Assembly (NCBI RefSeq): GCF_003344535.1
Contig: NZ_QPKS01000003.1
Location: 186,001-250,000, forward strand
Origin: Exiguobacterium flavidum
Lineage (GTDB): Bacteria > Bacillota > Bacilli > Exiguobacteriales > Exiguobacteriaceae
Reading direction: 5' to 3'
DNA length: 64,000 bases
Below the pieces are notes generated by a model, which was given only the letters and a program-made list of their open reading frames with translations, made no database searches and had not been told where the DNA came from. The number at the start of each line of letters is the position of its first letter. The first letter of the stretch is position 1. Below are positions 1-10,140 of this stretch, piece by piece. A program made the position numbers and the translations under genes.

Positions 1-1690
1 CGTCATTGACATGACGTTCGAGAAGTTCAGGCTGATCGACGAGAGGTGACAGCATCGCGAGACACGCAGCGATCGATTCGAATCCGTTCCTGCCCTGGCT
101 TTGGATTTCCGGGAACAGTTCATAGAGCGGCCCGTTGACGAACACTTCTTCCGTGTCTTGTTCAACATAGATGACTGCTTCACGAATCGAATCGAGAATC
201 CGCTCCGTCTTCGACTTCTCACGCTCCATCTCGTCGAACATTTGCATGCGAAGGATCGAAAGCGACAGCTGTCTCGCGAATGACATGATCTCCCGCAGCT
301 GTTTCGAAGTGAACTGGTCGCGATAACGCACGAGGTAGATGCAGGCGATGACCTGCTCCGTCGCCGGATCGAGAATCGGGACGGCTGTCTCATACATGTA
401 GTATGGGTAAGGCAGCGGATGGTCACTCGATACCTGCTTCGAAGAATGGACCGGCCGCTTCAGCGAACGGGCACGGCTCAACAAAGAAAAGTCGTTTCCG
501 ATGAGCTGGTCCGCGAGACTCTCGCTCATTCCGTAGGTCGAGACATGATGCTCCCCGTTCTCATCGGTGAAGACGAGCGCGCCGATCTCCGATTCGGTGA
601 TCGCGACGAGCTTCTCGATGATTTCAGGATATGCAGTCAACGATTCACGCGCAGCCAGCGTCTCGGTCAATTCATTCCGGTACGCAAGATGCTTTTCGTT
701 ACGCATCGTCAGTTCAAGCGCCTCTTCAAGTTCCTGTTGCTGAGCTTGAAGTTCTTCCTGTTGAGCGACGAGCTCTTCTTGCTGAGCCTGCAGCTCCTCG
801 TTCTTCGCAAGAAGATGTTGCTTGTTCTCTAAAATTGAAGCTGCCATCTGATTGAACGACAGCGCCAGGATCCCGATTTCGTCTTTCCGGTTCAGAACTT
901 CCACGTGTGAAACATCCTCCCCGTTCGCAAGCCGCTGGCTGTTTTTGACGAGCGAAAGCAACTCGGCCGTGATGCGACGGATGAAGGGGTAGACGAACAG
1001 GAAAAGGACGAGAACGAGGACGAGAATATTCGAAAGCCAAATCAGCTGTGAATTCTGGATCTCTCGCTCTAGCTGTTCGCTCGCCTTCGCTCCTTCATCC
1101 CGAAGAAGTTCGCGATAGTCCCCCATGATGGATTCGATTTGACCGATTTGAGTCAGTACATCGATATTTCCTTCACTGTCGAGCTTTATTTTCCCTTCAT
1201 CGAACAAACGCTTCCCGATCGGAAGAGAGACCAGCGTCCGGCCATCGAGGAACACTTCCTTCACCTCACCGCTCTCTTTCGCGGCAACGTACTCCTCGAT
1301 TGCCGGGATGATCGCGTCGAAGTAATAGTCGTGCAATTCGCGTGAACGTTTCGCAAAGGTCTTCCCTTCTTCATAAGAGGAGTTCCTCTCGAACCACTCG
1401 GTCTGTTGATCGAGCGATTCTTCCTGCTTCTTGATCCGGGCAAGCACGTCCGGGTCCCCGAATAGGGTATATCCTCTGACATTGAATTGAAGGTCCTGCC
1501 ATTCTTCCCACAAACCGCTCGTCCGGAAACGATTTTCGCTCAATTCATCGAGTTTCTCACGTGTGACGTCCAGACGTTCTTCCGTATAGTCGTAGACGAT
1601 CAGGGAGGACATCGATAATGTTACGAGTACGACGTAAAAGGCGGCCATCAATTGACGGCCGACTTTTTCATTGATCCATTTGATTGTCAC
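1..1690 (-). CDS. Sensor histidine kinase-type protein, HAMP + coiled coil + GAF + PAS-like (3' end cut by window)
   Basis: The visible 563 codons begin at a GTG preceded by GGGAGG eight bases upstream and overlap the end of the receiver gene by 23 bp, so the two are translationally coupled. Residues about 14-34 and 215-236 are membrane segments bracketing a roughly 180-residue mostly acidic and helical extracellular domain (CHASE3-like by size). A HAMP-like linker follows, with an E/DEIGILALSFNQMA motif. Then comes a coiled coil rich in AQQEEL repeats (about 287-317), a GAF-like domain (about 335-480) and the start of a PAS-like domain. The catalytic kinase region, if present, lies beyond the left edge, so histidine kinase activity is inferred from architecture and from the adjacent receiver. 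A methyl-accepting or cyclase output cannot be excluded. Confidence 0.75.
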   Translation of the reverse strand, partial: MTIKWINEKVGRQLMAAFYVVLVTLSMSSLIVYDYTEERLDVTREKLDELSENRFRTSGLWEEWQDLQFNVRGYTLFGDPDVLARIKKQEESLDQQTEWFERNSSYEEGKTFAKRSRELHDYYFDAIIPAIEEYVAAKESGEVKEVFLDGRTLVSLPIGKRLFDEGKIKLDSEGNIDVLTQIGQIESIMGDYRELLRDEGAKASEQLEREIQNSQLIWLSNILVLVLVLFLFVYPFIRRITAELLSLVKNSQRLANGEDVSHVEVLNRKDEIGILALSFNQMAASILENKQHLLAKNEELQAQQEELVAQQEELQAQQQELEEALELTMRNEKHLAYRNELTETLAARESLTAYPEIIEKLVAITESEIGALVFTDENGEHHVSTYGMSESLADQLIGNDFSLLSRARSLKRPVHSSKQVSSDHPLPYPYYMYETAVPILDPATEQVIACIYLVRYRDQFTSKQLREIMSFARQLSLSILRMQMFDEMEREKSKTERILDSIREAVIYVEQDTEEVFVNGPLYELFPEIQSQGRNGFESIAACLAMLSPLVDQPELLERHVND

Positions 1691-2048
1691 TCAGAATTCC
1701 TCCCACGACATCGATCAACTCAAGTGGGCTGAACGGTTTCGAGAAAAAGTAGTTCGCTCCGATTTCTTCGGCACGCTCTCGGTCTGACTGCTGGCTCTTA
1801 GCCGTCAGCATCATGATTTTGAGCTCTTGTTTCTCCGGATGTTGACGAACTTTTTCGATGACTTCAAGGCCGGTCATCCCGGGCATCATATAATCGAGCA
1901 GGACGAGATCATATGTCTCACTCATGATTTTTTGATAGGCTTCATCCCCATCTGTCGCTTCGTCAATCGTGTATCCTTCATCTTCAAGGGTATCGAGGAC
2001 GAGCATTCGCAGTACATCCTCGTCTTCCGCAAGTAAAATCCGTGCCAT
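1668..2048 (-). CDS. Stand-alone CheY-like response regulator
   Basis: This is a single receiver domain of 126 residues with no output domain. The acidic pocket (E8, D9), the phosphoacceptor D52 in LVLLDYMMPG, the T/S position in MMLTAKS and the conserved lysine in FFSKPF are all present, so it should be phosphorylatable. The start is supported by AGGAGG ten bases upstream. It is first in a two-gene operon with the membrane sensor whose GTG start lies inside this reading frame. With no DNA-binding domain, it probably signals by protein contact, for example to a phosphorelay partner or a further domain of the neighbouring kinase. Its partner is not visible. Confidence 0.85.
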   Translation of the reverse strand: MARILLAEDEDVLRMLVLDTLEDEGYTIDEATDGDEAYQKIMSETYDLVLLDYMMPGMTGLEVIEKVRQHPEKQELKIMMLTAKSQQSDRERAEEIGANYFFSKPFSPLELIDVVGGILSDNQMDQ

Positions 2049-2167
2049 ATCACGCAGCCTCCTAAATTCTTATGAACAATCTTTTTTCATCCAACTCTTA
2101 TTTTACACACTTTGTTCACCATATGAAAATAACAATACCTGAATTCGTGAAATCCGGCTACGTCATA

Positions 2168-2203
2168 CAGAAAGAGCCACACCCAGCGAAGGGTGGGGCT
2201 CTC
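2168..2203 (-). terminator. Rho-independent terminator after addA
   Basis: Read on the minus strand, GAGCCCCACCC and GGGTGTGGCTC form a stem closed by TTCGCT and followed by TTTC. It lies 15 bp past the addA stop. Confidence 0.75.
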
Positions 2204-2217
2204 ATTGATCTTTGAAA

Positions 2218-5200
2218 TCAAATCTCGATTGTCGCATTCAGCTCGAAGGCGTAGATGACACGTCTATCGATTTTAATACCAAGAATCGATTCGAGTGCCT
2301 CCTGATATAACACGAGCTGGGTCCGATACCTTTCTTTGAGCACGTCCTCAGCCGTACTTCCTTCAGGCGTCTGAAAAACACGATCCGATTTATAATCGAG
2401 CAGGATATAGCTACCGTCATCCTCGATCAAGCAGTCGACGATACCTTGCATGACCGCATATTCAGAAGGACCCGTCCAGTCGTCCCTGAATCGTCTCGCG
2501 TCGATTTTGTAGGTGAACGGAAGCTCACGATAGACACGGTTCTCTTTCAGGCTACGCTCGAACACCTGACCGATATCGGATGCAAGAAAAGCTTCGAGTT
2601 GCGGCAGAGCGGCACGCATCGTCACCGCCTCTTCATCGATTATGCGGCTTTCTGTTTCCCATTCGTCGATTTGCTGATGAAGTGGTTTCCCTAATGCGTA
2701 GAGCTGCATCGCCAGGTGAAGGACGGTTCCGCGCTCTGCTCCGGTAAGCGTCTTTCCGAGGAAATGAGGAGACCGGTACTGATCGTTCGCCTCGATTCGG
2801 TACGTCGTTTCAAAAGCCGCACGTTCCAATTGCTCGCGACGCTTCAATTCCGTTACCGTCTGCTTGGCCGACGTATCCACCGCGCTTTTGTGGGCATATG
2901 AGAACGCGAACGATTCCTCGATCCGCCGGATGACGTCTTCGTCCGGTTCGACATCGATACGCTCAAGCACCTTGACGTGTTCCAGCTGATCTATCATCGC
3001 AGTGATCTCCTGATAAGGAGCGAACTCCGATTCCTTCATCTTCCGGACCGTCCATTCGATGTCTGTCCCTGTGCCTTGCAAGAGGGAGTTCCGAAGGACA
3101 GCAGGCGCCACCCAGTCCGCGTAACTTCGCGCAGAACGCCGTTCCTCTTCCGGAAGAAGCACTGAATCGTCCGTAAGTCCGCTCCATTTCACGAACTGAT
3201 CATCGAGATCTTTGACGGACCCCGCAAGAATCAGCTTTTCCTTCGCACGGGTCATCGCGACGTACAGGACACGCATTTCTTCCGCCTTCATCTCACGGTC
3301 CATCTCCCGTTTGATGATTTCCTTCAAGAGAGTGGTGCTTCTCAGTCGCTTAACCGGGTCGACCGCGTCGAGCGCGATCCCGTAATTCTTATGCAATTGA
3401 ATCGCTTGATTCTGGTCCTGTTTGTTGAACTGTTTACCGATCTGACTGACGATCGTCACGGGGAACTCGAGCCCCTTCGATTGATGGATCGTCATGATGC
3501 GAACGACGTCCTCGTCCTCTCCGAGTGAACGCGCCTCTGCAAAGTCCTCTCCCCGATCGATCAGACGATTGATCAGGCGCAAGAAACGATACAGACCCCT
3601 ATAGCCGGTCGCTTCGTATTGCTTGGCTCTTTCATAGAGTGCATTCAGATTCGCCTGTCTGCCTTTACCGCCGGCGAGACAGCCGACGTACTCGAAGAAG
3701 CCTGTCTGATCGAACAGGGACCGTATCAGACCGGGCAACGATTTCCCGCGCGCCTCCGTACGCCACCGGTCGATTCGATCGAGTGCTTCCTGCGCACGCA
3801 GTCCAAGTGGTGTCTCGTCCTCAGCGGCCGCAATCAACGCTTCATAGAACGTCCCTTCTTCCCACTTCGCACGGATGCGGGCCAAATCCTTGTCACTCAT
3901 TCCGAAAATCGGGGACCGAAGTAGTCCGGCGAGCGGAATATCCTGAAGCGGATTATCGAGCGTCTTGAGCAGAGACATCATGATTTGAATTTCAGTCGTC
4001 TGGAAGTACCCTCCGCTCGTATCAGCGTACACGGGGATCTCATATTGCTGGAACGTGTCGACGAGAGATTGAACACGTTGCCCGCGTGAACGGACGAGGA
4101 TGACGATGTCCCGGTACTCGCATTTTCGGAAGTGTTTTTTCTTCGCATCATAGATCAAGTACGGATTCGTCGTGTCGACGAGTTCAATCACCCGGGTCGC
4201 GATCATTCTCGCTTCCAGCTCCTCCTTCTTCAGCTCGTCGCTCGCCTGGTCGACGAGTAAAAGTTCAGGTGAGACCTGGTCCGATTCCATGTAGGAGAGA
4301 TTTCCGAGACGGAGATAGGCTGCTTCGTCGTAATCGATCTCTCCGACCGCCTCGTCCATCACTTGTCTGAAAATCTGGTTCGTCCCCTCAAGTACCTCGA
4401 GGCGGCTTCTGAAGTTTCGGGTCAGGTCGATCCTCTTGCCACTTCCGTCGTTCTTGAAGCGCTTGAACTTATCGATGAACAAGCCCGGCTCCGCATGGCG
4501 GAACTTATAGATCGATTGTTTGACGTCGCCGACCATGAACAGGTTACCGTTCGCCTCGTCTGCTTTCGCGACGAGGCGCAGTATCTTCTCTTGGACCTCG
4601 TTCGTATCCTGATACTCATCGATCAACACCTCGATGAAGCGGTCCTGAAGAAGCCGCGCAACTTCCGACGGTGCTCCGTCTTGTTCAAGAATCGCGAGCG
4701 CATAATGCTCAAGGTCTGAAAAATCGACGATTCCCCGCTCGATTTTCGCCTGACGGTAAGCTTCGTCAAACGCCCGGACGAGTGATACGATCGATTTTAC
4801 ATGGTCGATCTGGGAGCGCAGATCCTCGAGATAATCGACACCTTCCTTATCCGTAAACAGTCCTTTGATTCCTTTGAACTCTGTTTGCATCCGTTTTCGT
4901 TCCTCTTGAAAGATCTTGATCCCTTCATCCCCGCGAGGTCCGTTCCAACGTTTGAAGTCAAGTGCCCGAAATGCGAGTGCGAACTCTGTCCAGGCACTTT
5001 CCCGCGTAAGTCCTGCTAGCGGCACGACATCACCAAGGAGGAGTTCACCCGTCTTCTCATACCCCGCCTGATTCAGGCGATGACCGAGATCCTGATATCG
5101 TCTGAGCAACGTGGCAAATCTCGGCCATTCAAGCTCGATCAGACGCTTCAGCAAAGGCGATTCGTCCGGATCGACCGGCTGATCGTATTGATCGACCAGA

Positions 5201-5781
5201 CTGTCGTAATACGCTTCCGGATTCGGCAGTGAGCGCGCGAAGCGATAGAGATTCGCGATCAGAGCCATTAGCGCATTATCATCCCTGTCTGACGTATAGC
5301 TGTCGACGAGCGCATAGAAAGCAGCATCCTCACTCGCGTAGAACGATTCGAGCACTTCTTCGAGCACATCGTCCTGAAGCAGGAGCAATTCGGCGTCGTC
5401 GGCGATCCGGAAAGCCGGATCGAGTCCGATTCGATAGTAGTTTTCACGGATGATGTTGAGACAAAACGAATGGATCGTCGTGATCTGCGCCCGGTTCATC
5501 AATTGTCTTTGCCTGCGCAAATATTCGTTCGTCGGATCCTCCTCGAGCTTCTTCTCGATTGCCTCGATGACCCGCGTCTTCATCTCCTTTGCAGCAGCAT
5601 TCGTAAACGTCGCGACCAGCATGCGATCGGCCGTCAACGGATCCTCTTGATCGATCACGCGTTTCGTCAACCGCTCGACGAGGACGGCCGTCTTTCCGGA
5701 TCCGGCCGCCGCAGAGACGAGGATATGCCCTCCGCGCGCCTCGATTGCGAGTTGTTGCTCATCTGTCCATTTCACACTCAT
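2218..5781 (-). CDS. addA: ATP-dependent helicase/nuclease subunit A
   Basis: AddA is the UvrD-like 3'-5' helicase and RecB-family nuclease subunit of AddAB, which processes double-strand breaks for RecA-dependent repair. The 1187-residue length fits the family. Walker A is AAAGSGKT at 24-31, motif II is DEYQDTNE, motif V is TIHQSKGLEFP and motif VI is LYVAMTRAKEKL. The C-terminal nuclease signature ILLDYKSD lies about 80 residues from the end. Its ATG overlaps the addB stop as ATGA, showing translational coupling. In B. subtilis sbcDC follows addAB; here the next genes are a two-component pair instead. Confidence 0.97.
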   Translation of the reverse strand: MSVKWTDEQQLAIEARGGHILVSAAAGSGKTAVLVERLTKRVIDQEDPLTADRMLVATFTNAAAKEMKTRVIEAIEKKLEEDPTNEYLRRQRQLMNRAQITTIHSFCLNIIRENYYRIGLDPAFRIADDAELLLLQDDVLEEVLESFYASEDAAFYALVDSYTSDRDDNALMALIANLYRFARSLPNPEAYYDSLVDQYDQPVDPDESPLLKRLIELEWPRFATLLRRYQDLGHRLNQAGYEKTGELLLGDVVPLAGLTRESAWTEFALAFRALDFKRWNGPRGDEGIKIFQEERKRMQTEFKGIKGLFTDKEGVDYLEDLRSQIDHVKSIVSLVRAFDEAYRQAKIERGIVDFSDLEHYALAILEQDGAPSEVARLLQDRFIEVLIDEYQDTNEVQEKILRLVAKADEANGNLFMVGDVKQSIYKFRHAEPGLFIDKFKRFKNDGSGKRIDLTRNFRSRLEVLEGTNQIFRQVMDEAVGEIDYDEAAYLRLGNLSYMESDQVSPELLLVDQASDELKKEELEARMIATRVIELVDTTNPYLIYDAKKKHFRKCEYRDIVILVRSRGQRVQSLVDTFQQYEIPVYADTSGGYFQTTEIQIMMSLLKTLDNPLQDIPLAGLLRSPIFGMSDKDLARIRAKWEEGTFYEALIAAAEDETPLGLRAQEALDRIDRWRTEARGKSLPGLIRSLFDQTGFFEYVGCLAGGKGRQANLNALYERAKQYEATGYRGLYRFLRLINRLIDRGEDFAEARSLGEDEDVVRIMTIHQSKGLEFPVTIVSQIGKQFNKQDQNQAIQLHKNYGIALDAVDPVKRLRSTTLLKEIIKREMDREMKAEEMRVLYVAMTRAKEKLILAGSVKDLDDQFVKWSGLTDDSVLLPEEERRSARSYADWVAPAVLRNSLLQGTGTDIEWTVRKMKESEFAPYQEITAMIDQLEHVKVLERIDVEPDEDVIRRIEESFAFSYAHKSAVDTSAKQTVTELKRREQLERAAFETTYRIEANDQYRSPHFLGKTLTGAERGTVLHLAMQLYALGKPLHQQIDEWETESRIIDEEAVTMRAALPQLEAFLASDIGQVFERSLKENRVYRELPFTYKIDARRFRDDWTGPSEYAVMQGIVDCLIEDDGSYILLDYKSDRVFQTPEGSTAEDVLKERYRTQLVLYQEALESILGIKIDRRVIYAFELNATIEI

Positions 5782-8700
5782 TCCTCTTCCTCCTTCAGGC
5801 GCTCGAGCACGTCTTTCTCCGACAGCGGTGCGAGTTCACGATATTCGTTCCCGAGCGCCTCGTCGAACTGACAGACGGCCCGGTATTCACAGAACGTACA
5901 GGGTTTCCGATCCTGGTAATTGAACGGATCGATCGCGATCTCCCCTTCGTAGATTTCGGAGCTGCTCTCCTTCAACTCTTCCCAGGCATGATCCATCAAC
6001 CGTTCAAGGTCCTGTTCCGGCAAGACACCTCTCGTCTGGGTCTTATGCAGGCCGTCCTTCGTGAACGTGACTTTGACGAGCGGGGACTTCGTCCGCTCCG
6101 CAAAGGCGATTCCGTCCGTCGCTTCGAGTACACCGTCGTTCTCGACGATCACTCCCTGCATCTGGTACGACTCGAGCAGGAGCCGCTCCCGCACCTCGTC
6201 GGACGCAGACAGGTCGCCTTTGAGCAACGGGTTCTTGACATGGAAGTAAAGCGCTCCGGCAGGCTTCGCCTGCCTTGCGAATAGGTGTTCCGACTGTTCG
6301 ACGACCGTCTTCAGGTAGAGCAACATCTGAATCGCGAGTCCATAATAGATTTCCGCGAAGTCAAGGCCGCGTGCACTCGATTTATAGTCGATCACCCTGA
6401 CATACAGCTCATCCCCGATCGTCGCCTGGTCGATCCGGTCGATCCGTCCCGTGAACTCGATGACGACACCGTTCGGCAATTCAAAGCGGAGCGGCGGGAA
6501 CGTCGACGTCCCGAAACTGATCTCGAACTGATCCGGTTCGAAGTCGGATCGCGCCGCCTGTTTGACGAGCATCTGAGCCGTCTGTTCGACCACATCCGTC
6601 AATTTCTTCTTGATGTAGCCGAAGCGGTTCGAACTCATCAAAATCGCATTCTGGATGGCTGGCGTCACCTTGTCGACCGCTTCGGTGGCGAGCGTCTGGC
6701 ATGTCTCCTGATCCAGGTCGCGCCAACGTTTTCCTTGGGCCTTCAATGAAATCGACATATCGCTGAGCGCGCCGTGGAAAAGGTTCCCGATGTCAGGCGC
6801 CTCGAATTTATACAGCTTCCGTTCCTTCAGGCGGAGACCGTAGCGGGAGAAGTGCTTGAACGAACAGGCGTTATAAGTCTCGAAGCGTGATACGCTCGCC
6901 TTCAACGTCTCCCCGTAGAGCGTTCTCGCCAAGTCCTTCGGCAGCGGCTCTGTCTTGTTCTCGAAGAACAGTGCTTTCGCGAACAGCCCCATCCGTTCAC
7001 GTCCCTGCTGACTCGTCAGCAGCTCATTGTAGACATGGAACCAGGCTGGCTGGATCGGATATCGACGCTGCAACCTTCGCAGTTCGATCGCCGTCGCGGC
7101 CGCCGCCCGGTCAGGATCCGTCACGAAATCGAATTGGTCGTTCGGCAAGTGCTCGCCCGCTTCGGCGAAACGCGTCTTGACTGGCCGGTCCTGCAACACC
7201 TGAGCCTTCAGCTGCTTGACGAACGAGGCGGGTTGCATTGCCTTCCCTTCCTCATCGACGAGCGCGTAGCTGACGTAAAGGTATTCAGACGGGGCTGTCA
7301 GCGCCTTGTACAGATAGAACTGTTCATCATCGAACAGATGGAGCGACGCCTTTCCGACTTTGACGCCCTGCTCATGCAGGAAGTCGTGGTCGCCCTCCGA
7401 GAGCAACTTCGATTGATCAGAGACGAGCGGAATCAGTCCTTCGTTCGCACCGAGCAGGAAGACGACCTTGACTCGTTGCAGTCGGCCGCGGACGTAATCC
7501 GTCGCGATGACCTGGTCGAGTGACGGCGGGAAGAGTGCGAAACGCAAACTGTCAAGACCGGTCTCGACCATCTGCGTGAACAGTTCTGTCGACAGACGCG
7601 TCTCTGGCGCCGCTGCTTCGAGTTGTTCGAGCAGATGAAGGACCGCCTCCCACACTTGATCATGCTCCCGTGCGACGAGCAATTCATCCGCTTCCGTCGC
7701 TTCCTGACGCCATGAAGCAAGCGTCTCAGCAAGCTGATGCTCCTCGAGGAACTGATAGAGCGCCCGGGTATATTCGCTCATCGTCCGGGCCTTTCCCAGG
7801 CGTGTCTTGAACGGGCGCAGTGCTTCGACGAAGAACTCACGGGACGCGTTCAACTCTTTCTCTTCCCTCAGTTCGTCCTCCGTCAGACGGACCTCATCCG
7901 CTAAACGTCGTTTGAGTTGCCACTCCTCTTCCCACATCGTCCCTTTGATTCCGCGCTCGAGCACGAACGTCTCCAGCCGGTCGAGCGAAAGACGCGGCTG
8001 ATTCCCTGGCAGGCGGATCAATTCAGTTTTCAACATCCTGAAAATCGACTCTTCCCTGTAACCATGGGCGATGATATCGAGCACCGCCTTGATTAGTTCG
8101 ACGATCGGATGATGGACCATCGTCTCCCTTCGGTCAATGAAGTAAGGAATACCATAGGAACGAAATGCCTGTTCGAGCGGATCAGCATATGCGTCGAGCG
8201 TCCTGACGACGAACGCGATCTCATTGTAGCGATAGCCGTTCCGGATGAGTCGTACCATCTCGCGGACTGCAGCTGCAGCCTCGACATGCCGGTCGACGGC
8301 AGCGCTGAGCATCACACCCTGCTCCCTGACATCGAGCGGTTTCATTCCGGGATTCGTAAATGCCTTCTCCAAGTGCCTCAAAGCTTCTGTCTTGAATTTT
8401 ACCGTTGTGTCGTAGAGAACTTCCTCATGGGCGAGTCCACGTTCATTCATCTGTTCCTTCAATTGCATGAACGTTCGCTGGGAAGGGCCGAAATCTGCCT
8501 GGACCGCGTAAGGGTCGGTGACATCCAGCGTGAAGCTGATGTGCATCTCTTTCGCCTCTTCCATCAATGCGAGCAGCACCTGCTGCTCCTGCAACGAAAA
8601 CTCGTAAAAGCCGTCGACGAGGATGAGCGTCTCCGACAATCCTGCCTTCGGCAACAACTCGAGCAGGACGTCATAATAATCGTCGGCATGAAGCGCCTTG

Positions 8701-9206
8701 CCCTTCGTCACGTCACTGAACCGTTCATAGATCAACGCGAGGTCATTGAGCTTCGGCGAACGATCCGGAGATCTCGAACCTGCCTCCCGCAACATCGAAG
8801 GATCGACGAGTGAGCGTTTGAATCCGGCAATCAACTCATCGAGTCCGTGAAAGAATCCAGGCATGTTCTTCGTCCGCTTGAAAATCATCAAATCTTCCTC
8901 TGACTGCTCGACCACCTGTCTCAGCAACAATTGCGTCCCTGTCTCGTCAAGGAACTGTTGCGTCTTCTCTCCATAGTCCCGCATGATGTGGAACGCGAGA
9001 CGGCGTATGCTCATGACTTCCATTCTGACGAGCCCGCTAAGACGTTCATCCGTGGCGATTCGCCGCTCCATCTCGAACGCCATCTGATCCGGGACGAGGA
9101 AGTAGATGGGACTTCCAAGCGGACGCTCGACGAGCTCCGCTACGACCTTTTCGATCAATGCAGTCGTCTTACCCGTTCCTGCTCTTCCGACATGTAAAAA
9201 GTTCAT
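5778..9206 (-). CDS. addB: ATP-dependent nuclease subunit B
   Basis: AddB (1142 residues) pairs with AddA, carries the second nuclease domain and recognises Chi. The start chosen is the ATG with AAAGGAGTG seven bases upstream, which places Walker A (GRAGTGKTT) at residues 7-15 as usual; a longer frame upstream lacks a ribosome site. The nuclease motif DYKSSARGLD is near the C-terminus. One cysteine in YNACSF (about residue 780) and three in the terminal CTFCEYRAVC form the four-cysteine Fe-S staple of AddB. The gene is first in the addBA operon and divergent from the globin gene, leaving a 153-bp gap for promoters. Confidence 0.97.
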   Translation of the reverse strand: MNFLHVGRAGTGKTTALIEKVVAELVERPLGSPIYFLVPDQMAFEMERRIATDERLSGLVRMEVMSIRRLAFHIMRDYGEKTQQFLDETGTQLLLRQVVEQSEEDLMIFKRTKNMPGFFHGLDELIAGFKRSLVDPSMLREAGSRSPDRSPKLNDLALIYERFSDVTKGKALHADDYYDVLLELLPKAGLSETLILVDGFYEFSLQEQQVLLALMEEAKEMHISFTLDVTDPYAVQADFGPSQRTFMQLKEQMNERGLAHEEVLYDTTVKFKTEALRHLEKAFTNPGMKPLDVREQGVMLSAAVDRHVEAAAAVREMVRLIRNGYRYNEIAFVVRTLDAYADPLEQAFRSYGIPYFIDRRETMVHHPIVELIKAVLDIIAHGYREESIFRMLKTELIRLPGNQPRLSLDRLETFVLERGIKGTMWEEEWQLKRRLADEVRLTEDELREEKELNASREFFVEALRPFKTRLGKARTMSEYTRALYQFLEEHQLAETLASWRQEATEADELLVAREHDQVWEAVLHLLEQLEAAAPETRLSTELFTQMVETGLDSLRFALFPPSLDQVIATDYVRGRLQRVKVVFLLGANEGLIPLVSDQSKLLSEGDHDFLHEQGVKVGKASLHLFDDEQFYLYKALTAPSEYLYVSYALVDEEGKAMQPASFVKQLKAQVLQDRPVKTRFAEAGEHLPNDQFDFVTDPDRAAAATAIELRRLQRRYPIQPAWFHVYNELLTSQQGRERMGLFAKALFFENKTEPLPKDLARTLYGETLKASVSRFETYNACSFKHFSRYGLRLKERKLYKFEAPDIGNLFHGALSDMSISLKAQGKRWRDLDQETCQTLATEAVDKVTPAIQNAILMSSNRFGYIKKKLTDVVEQTAQMLVKQAARSDFEPDQFEISFGTSTFPPLRFELPNGVVIEFTGRIDRIDQATIGDELYVRVIDYKSSARGLDFAEIYYGLAIQMLLYLKTVVEQSEHLFARQAKPAGALYFHVKNPLLKGDLSASDEVRERLLLESYQMQGVIVENDGVLEATDGIAFAERTKSPLVKVTFTKDGLHKTQTRGVLPEQDLERLMDHAWEELKESSSEIYEGEIAIDPFNYQDRKPCTFCEYRAVCQFDEALGNEYRELAPLSEKDVLERLKEEEE

Positions 9207-9359
9207 TTGCCTCACTCCTTTTGGTTCGCGATATGGATTCATTATCTCACAAAGACGAACAGACGTCCGTTTCTTTTTGTCACCCATTCCTTTTTTTACC
9301 CAGCTTGATCCACTTGCTGATATACTTGATATTCGAGACTTGGAGAGGGGTGATGTGAG

Positions 9360-9740
9360 TTGACGCTTTATGATCAGTTAGGCGGGGAAGAGGCTATCAG
9401 GAGGCTCGTTCGCCATTTTTATCAGGCCGTCTACTCGGATGACGTCCTGCACCCGCTTTTTCCTGAAGACAGGCAACGCGTGGAAGAGGCACAATACGCA
9501 TTCTTGACTCAGTTGACCGGGGGGCCTCGACTCTATGAGGAAGCCTACGGGATGATGAACTTGGCGATGATCCATCGTCTCTTGCCGATCAGAGAATGGC
9601 ATGCACGCCGCTGGATCGAGTTGATGCGAGAGACGATCGACGAGACGCTCACCGGGGAAGCTCGTGATATTCTGAAGGAACGACTGACCCTCGCTGCCAT
9701 GAACGTGCTTCGTGTCTGTGAGGCTCATCGCGTCGATTGA
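9360..9740 (+). CDS. Truncated haemoglobin (group II-like)
   Basis: The 126-residue protein starts LYDQLGGEEAIRRLV, as group II truncated globins do, and keeps FYQAVYSDDVLHPLFP and the proximal histidine region around MIHRLLPI. Such proteins bind haem and O2 or NO and relate to B. subtilis YjbI. The start is a TTG preceded by GAGAGGGG; stops immediately upstream rule out a longer frame. It stands alone, divergent from addB. Confidence 0.88.
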   Translation: MTLYDQLGGEEAIRRLVRHFYQAVYSDDVLHPLFPEDRQRVEEAQYAFLTQLTGGPRLYEEAYGMMNLAMIHRLLPIREWHARRWIELMRETIDETLTGEARDILKERLTLAAMNVLRVCEAHRVD

Positions 9741-9797
9741 TTGCTTTTTCTTTATGGCGAGACCATTTCAGGGTAAACTAATAGGTGGAGGGGATTT

Positions 9798-10088
9798 ATG
9801 ATGAGCGAAGAAAATGAGAACCTAGAATCAGTCCAAGAGGAAGAGAAGAAGCTGGAGCATATCAAAGGCTTGTTCACATTCGAACGTGGCGCTGATTATT
9901 ACCGCGTCGTCTTCTATGATGACAACAAGCACCTGATTTTCAAGGAGCTCGATTATGACCGAGTCGATTTCGTCGGACGTTTCCATGATGACAGTTTTGA
10001 TGCGACGAATTTGTCCGAGATGGAGCAACTTGCCGAAAAGGCATTGACGAAGGCTCTTTCGGACCGGAAACAAAAACGTTTCTTGTAA
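9798..10088 (+). CDS. Small acidic protein of unknown function
   Basis: This 96-residue product is not recognised. Residues 1-18 are strongly acidic (SEENENLESVQEEEKK), followed by a compact mixed region with FTFERGADYYRVVFYDD and a basic C-terminus ending KQKRFL. There is no signal peptide or membrane segment, so it is probably cytoplasmic. GGAGGGG precedes two consecutive ATGs, either of which could be the start. A strong convergent terminator closes the gene. Confidence 0.7.
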   Translation: MMSEENENLESVQEEEKKLEHIKGLFTFERGADYYRVVFYDDNKHLIFKELDYDRVDFVGRFHDDSFDATNLSEMEQLAEKALTKALSDRKQKRFL

Positions 10089-10090
10089 TA

Positions 10091-10134
10091 GAAAAGGAAG
10101 GCCAGTCCTCGTGCGAGGGCTGGCCTTCCTTTTG
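10091..10134. terminator. Bidirectional terminator
   Basis: A long stem pairs AAAAGGAAGGCCAG with CTGGCCTTCCTTTT and is extended by CCTC/GAGG around a GTGC loop. The A-run and T-run on either side let it serve both convergent genes. Confidence 0.9.
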
Positions 10135-10140
10135 TCGTCC

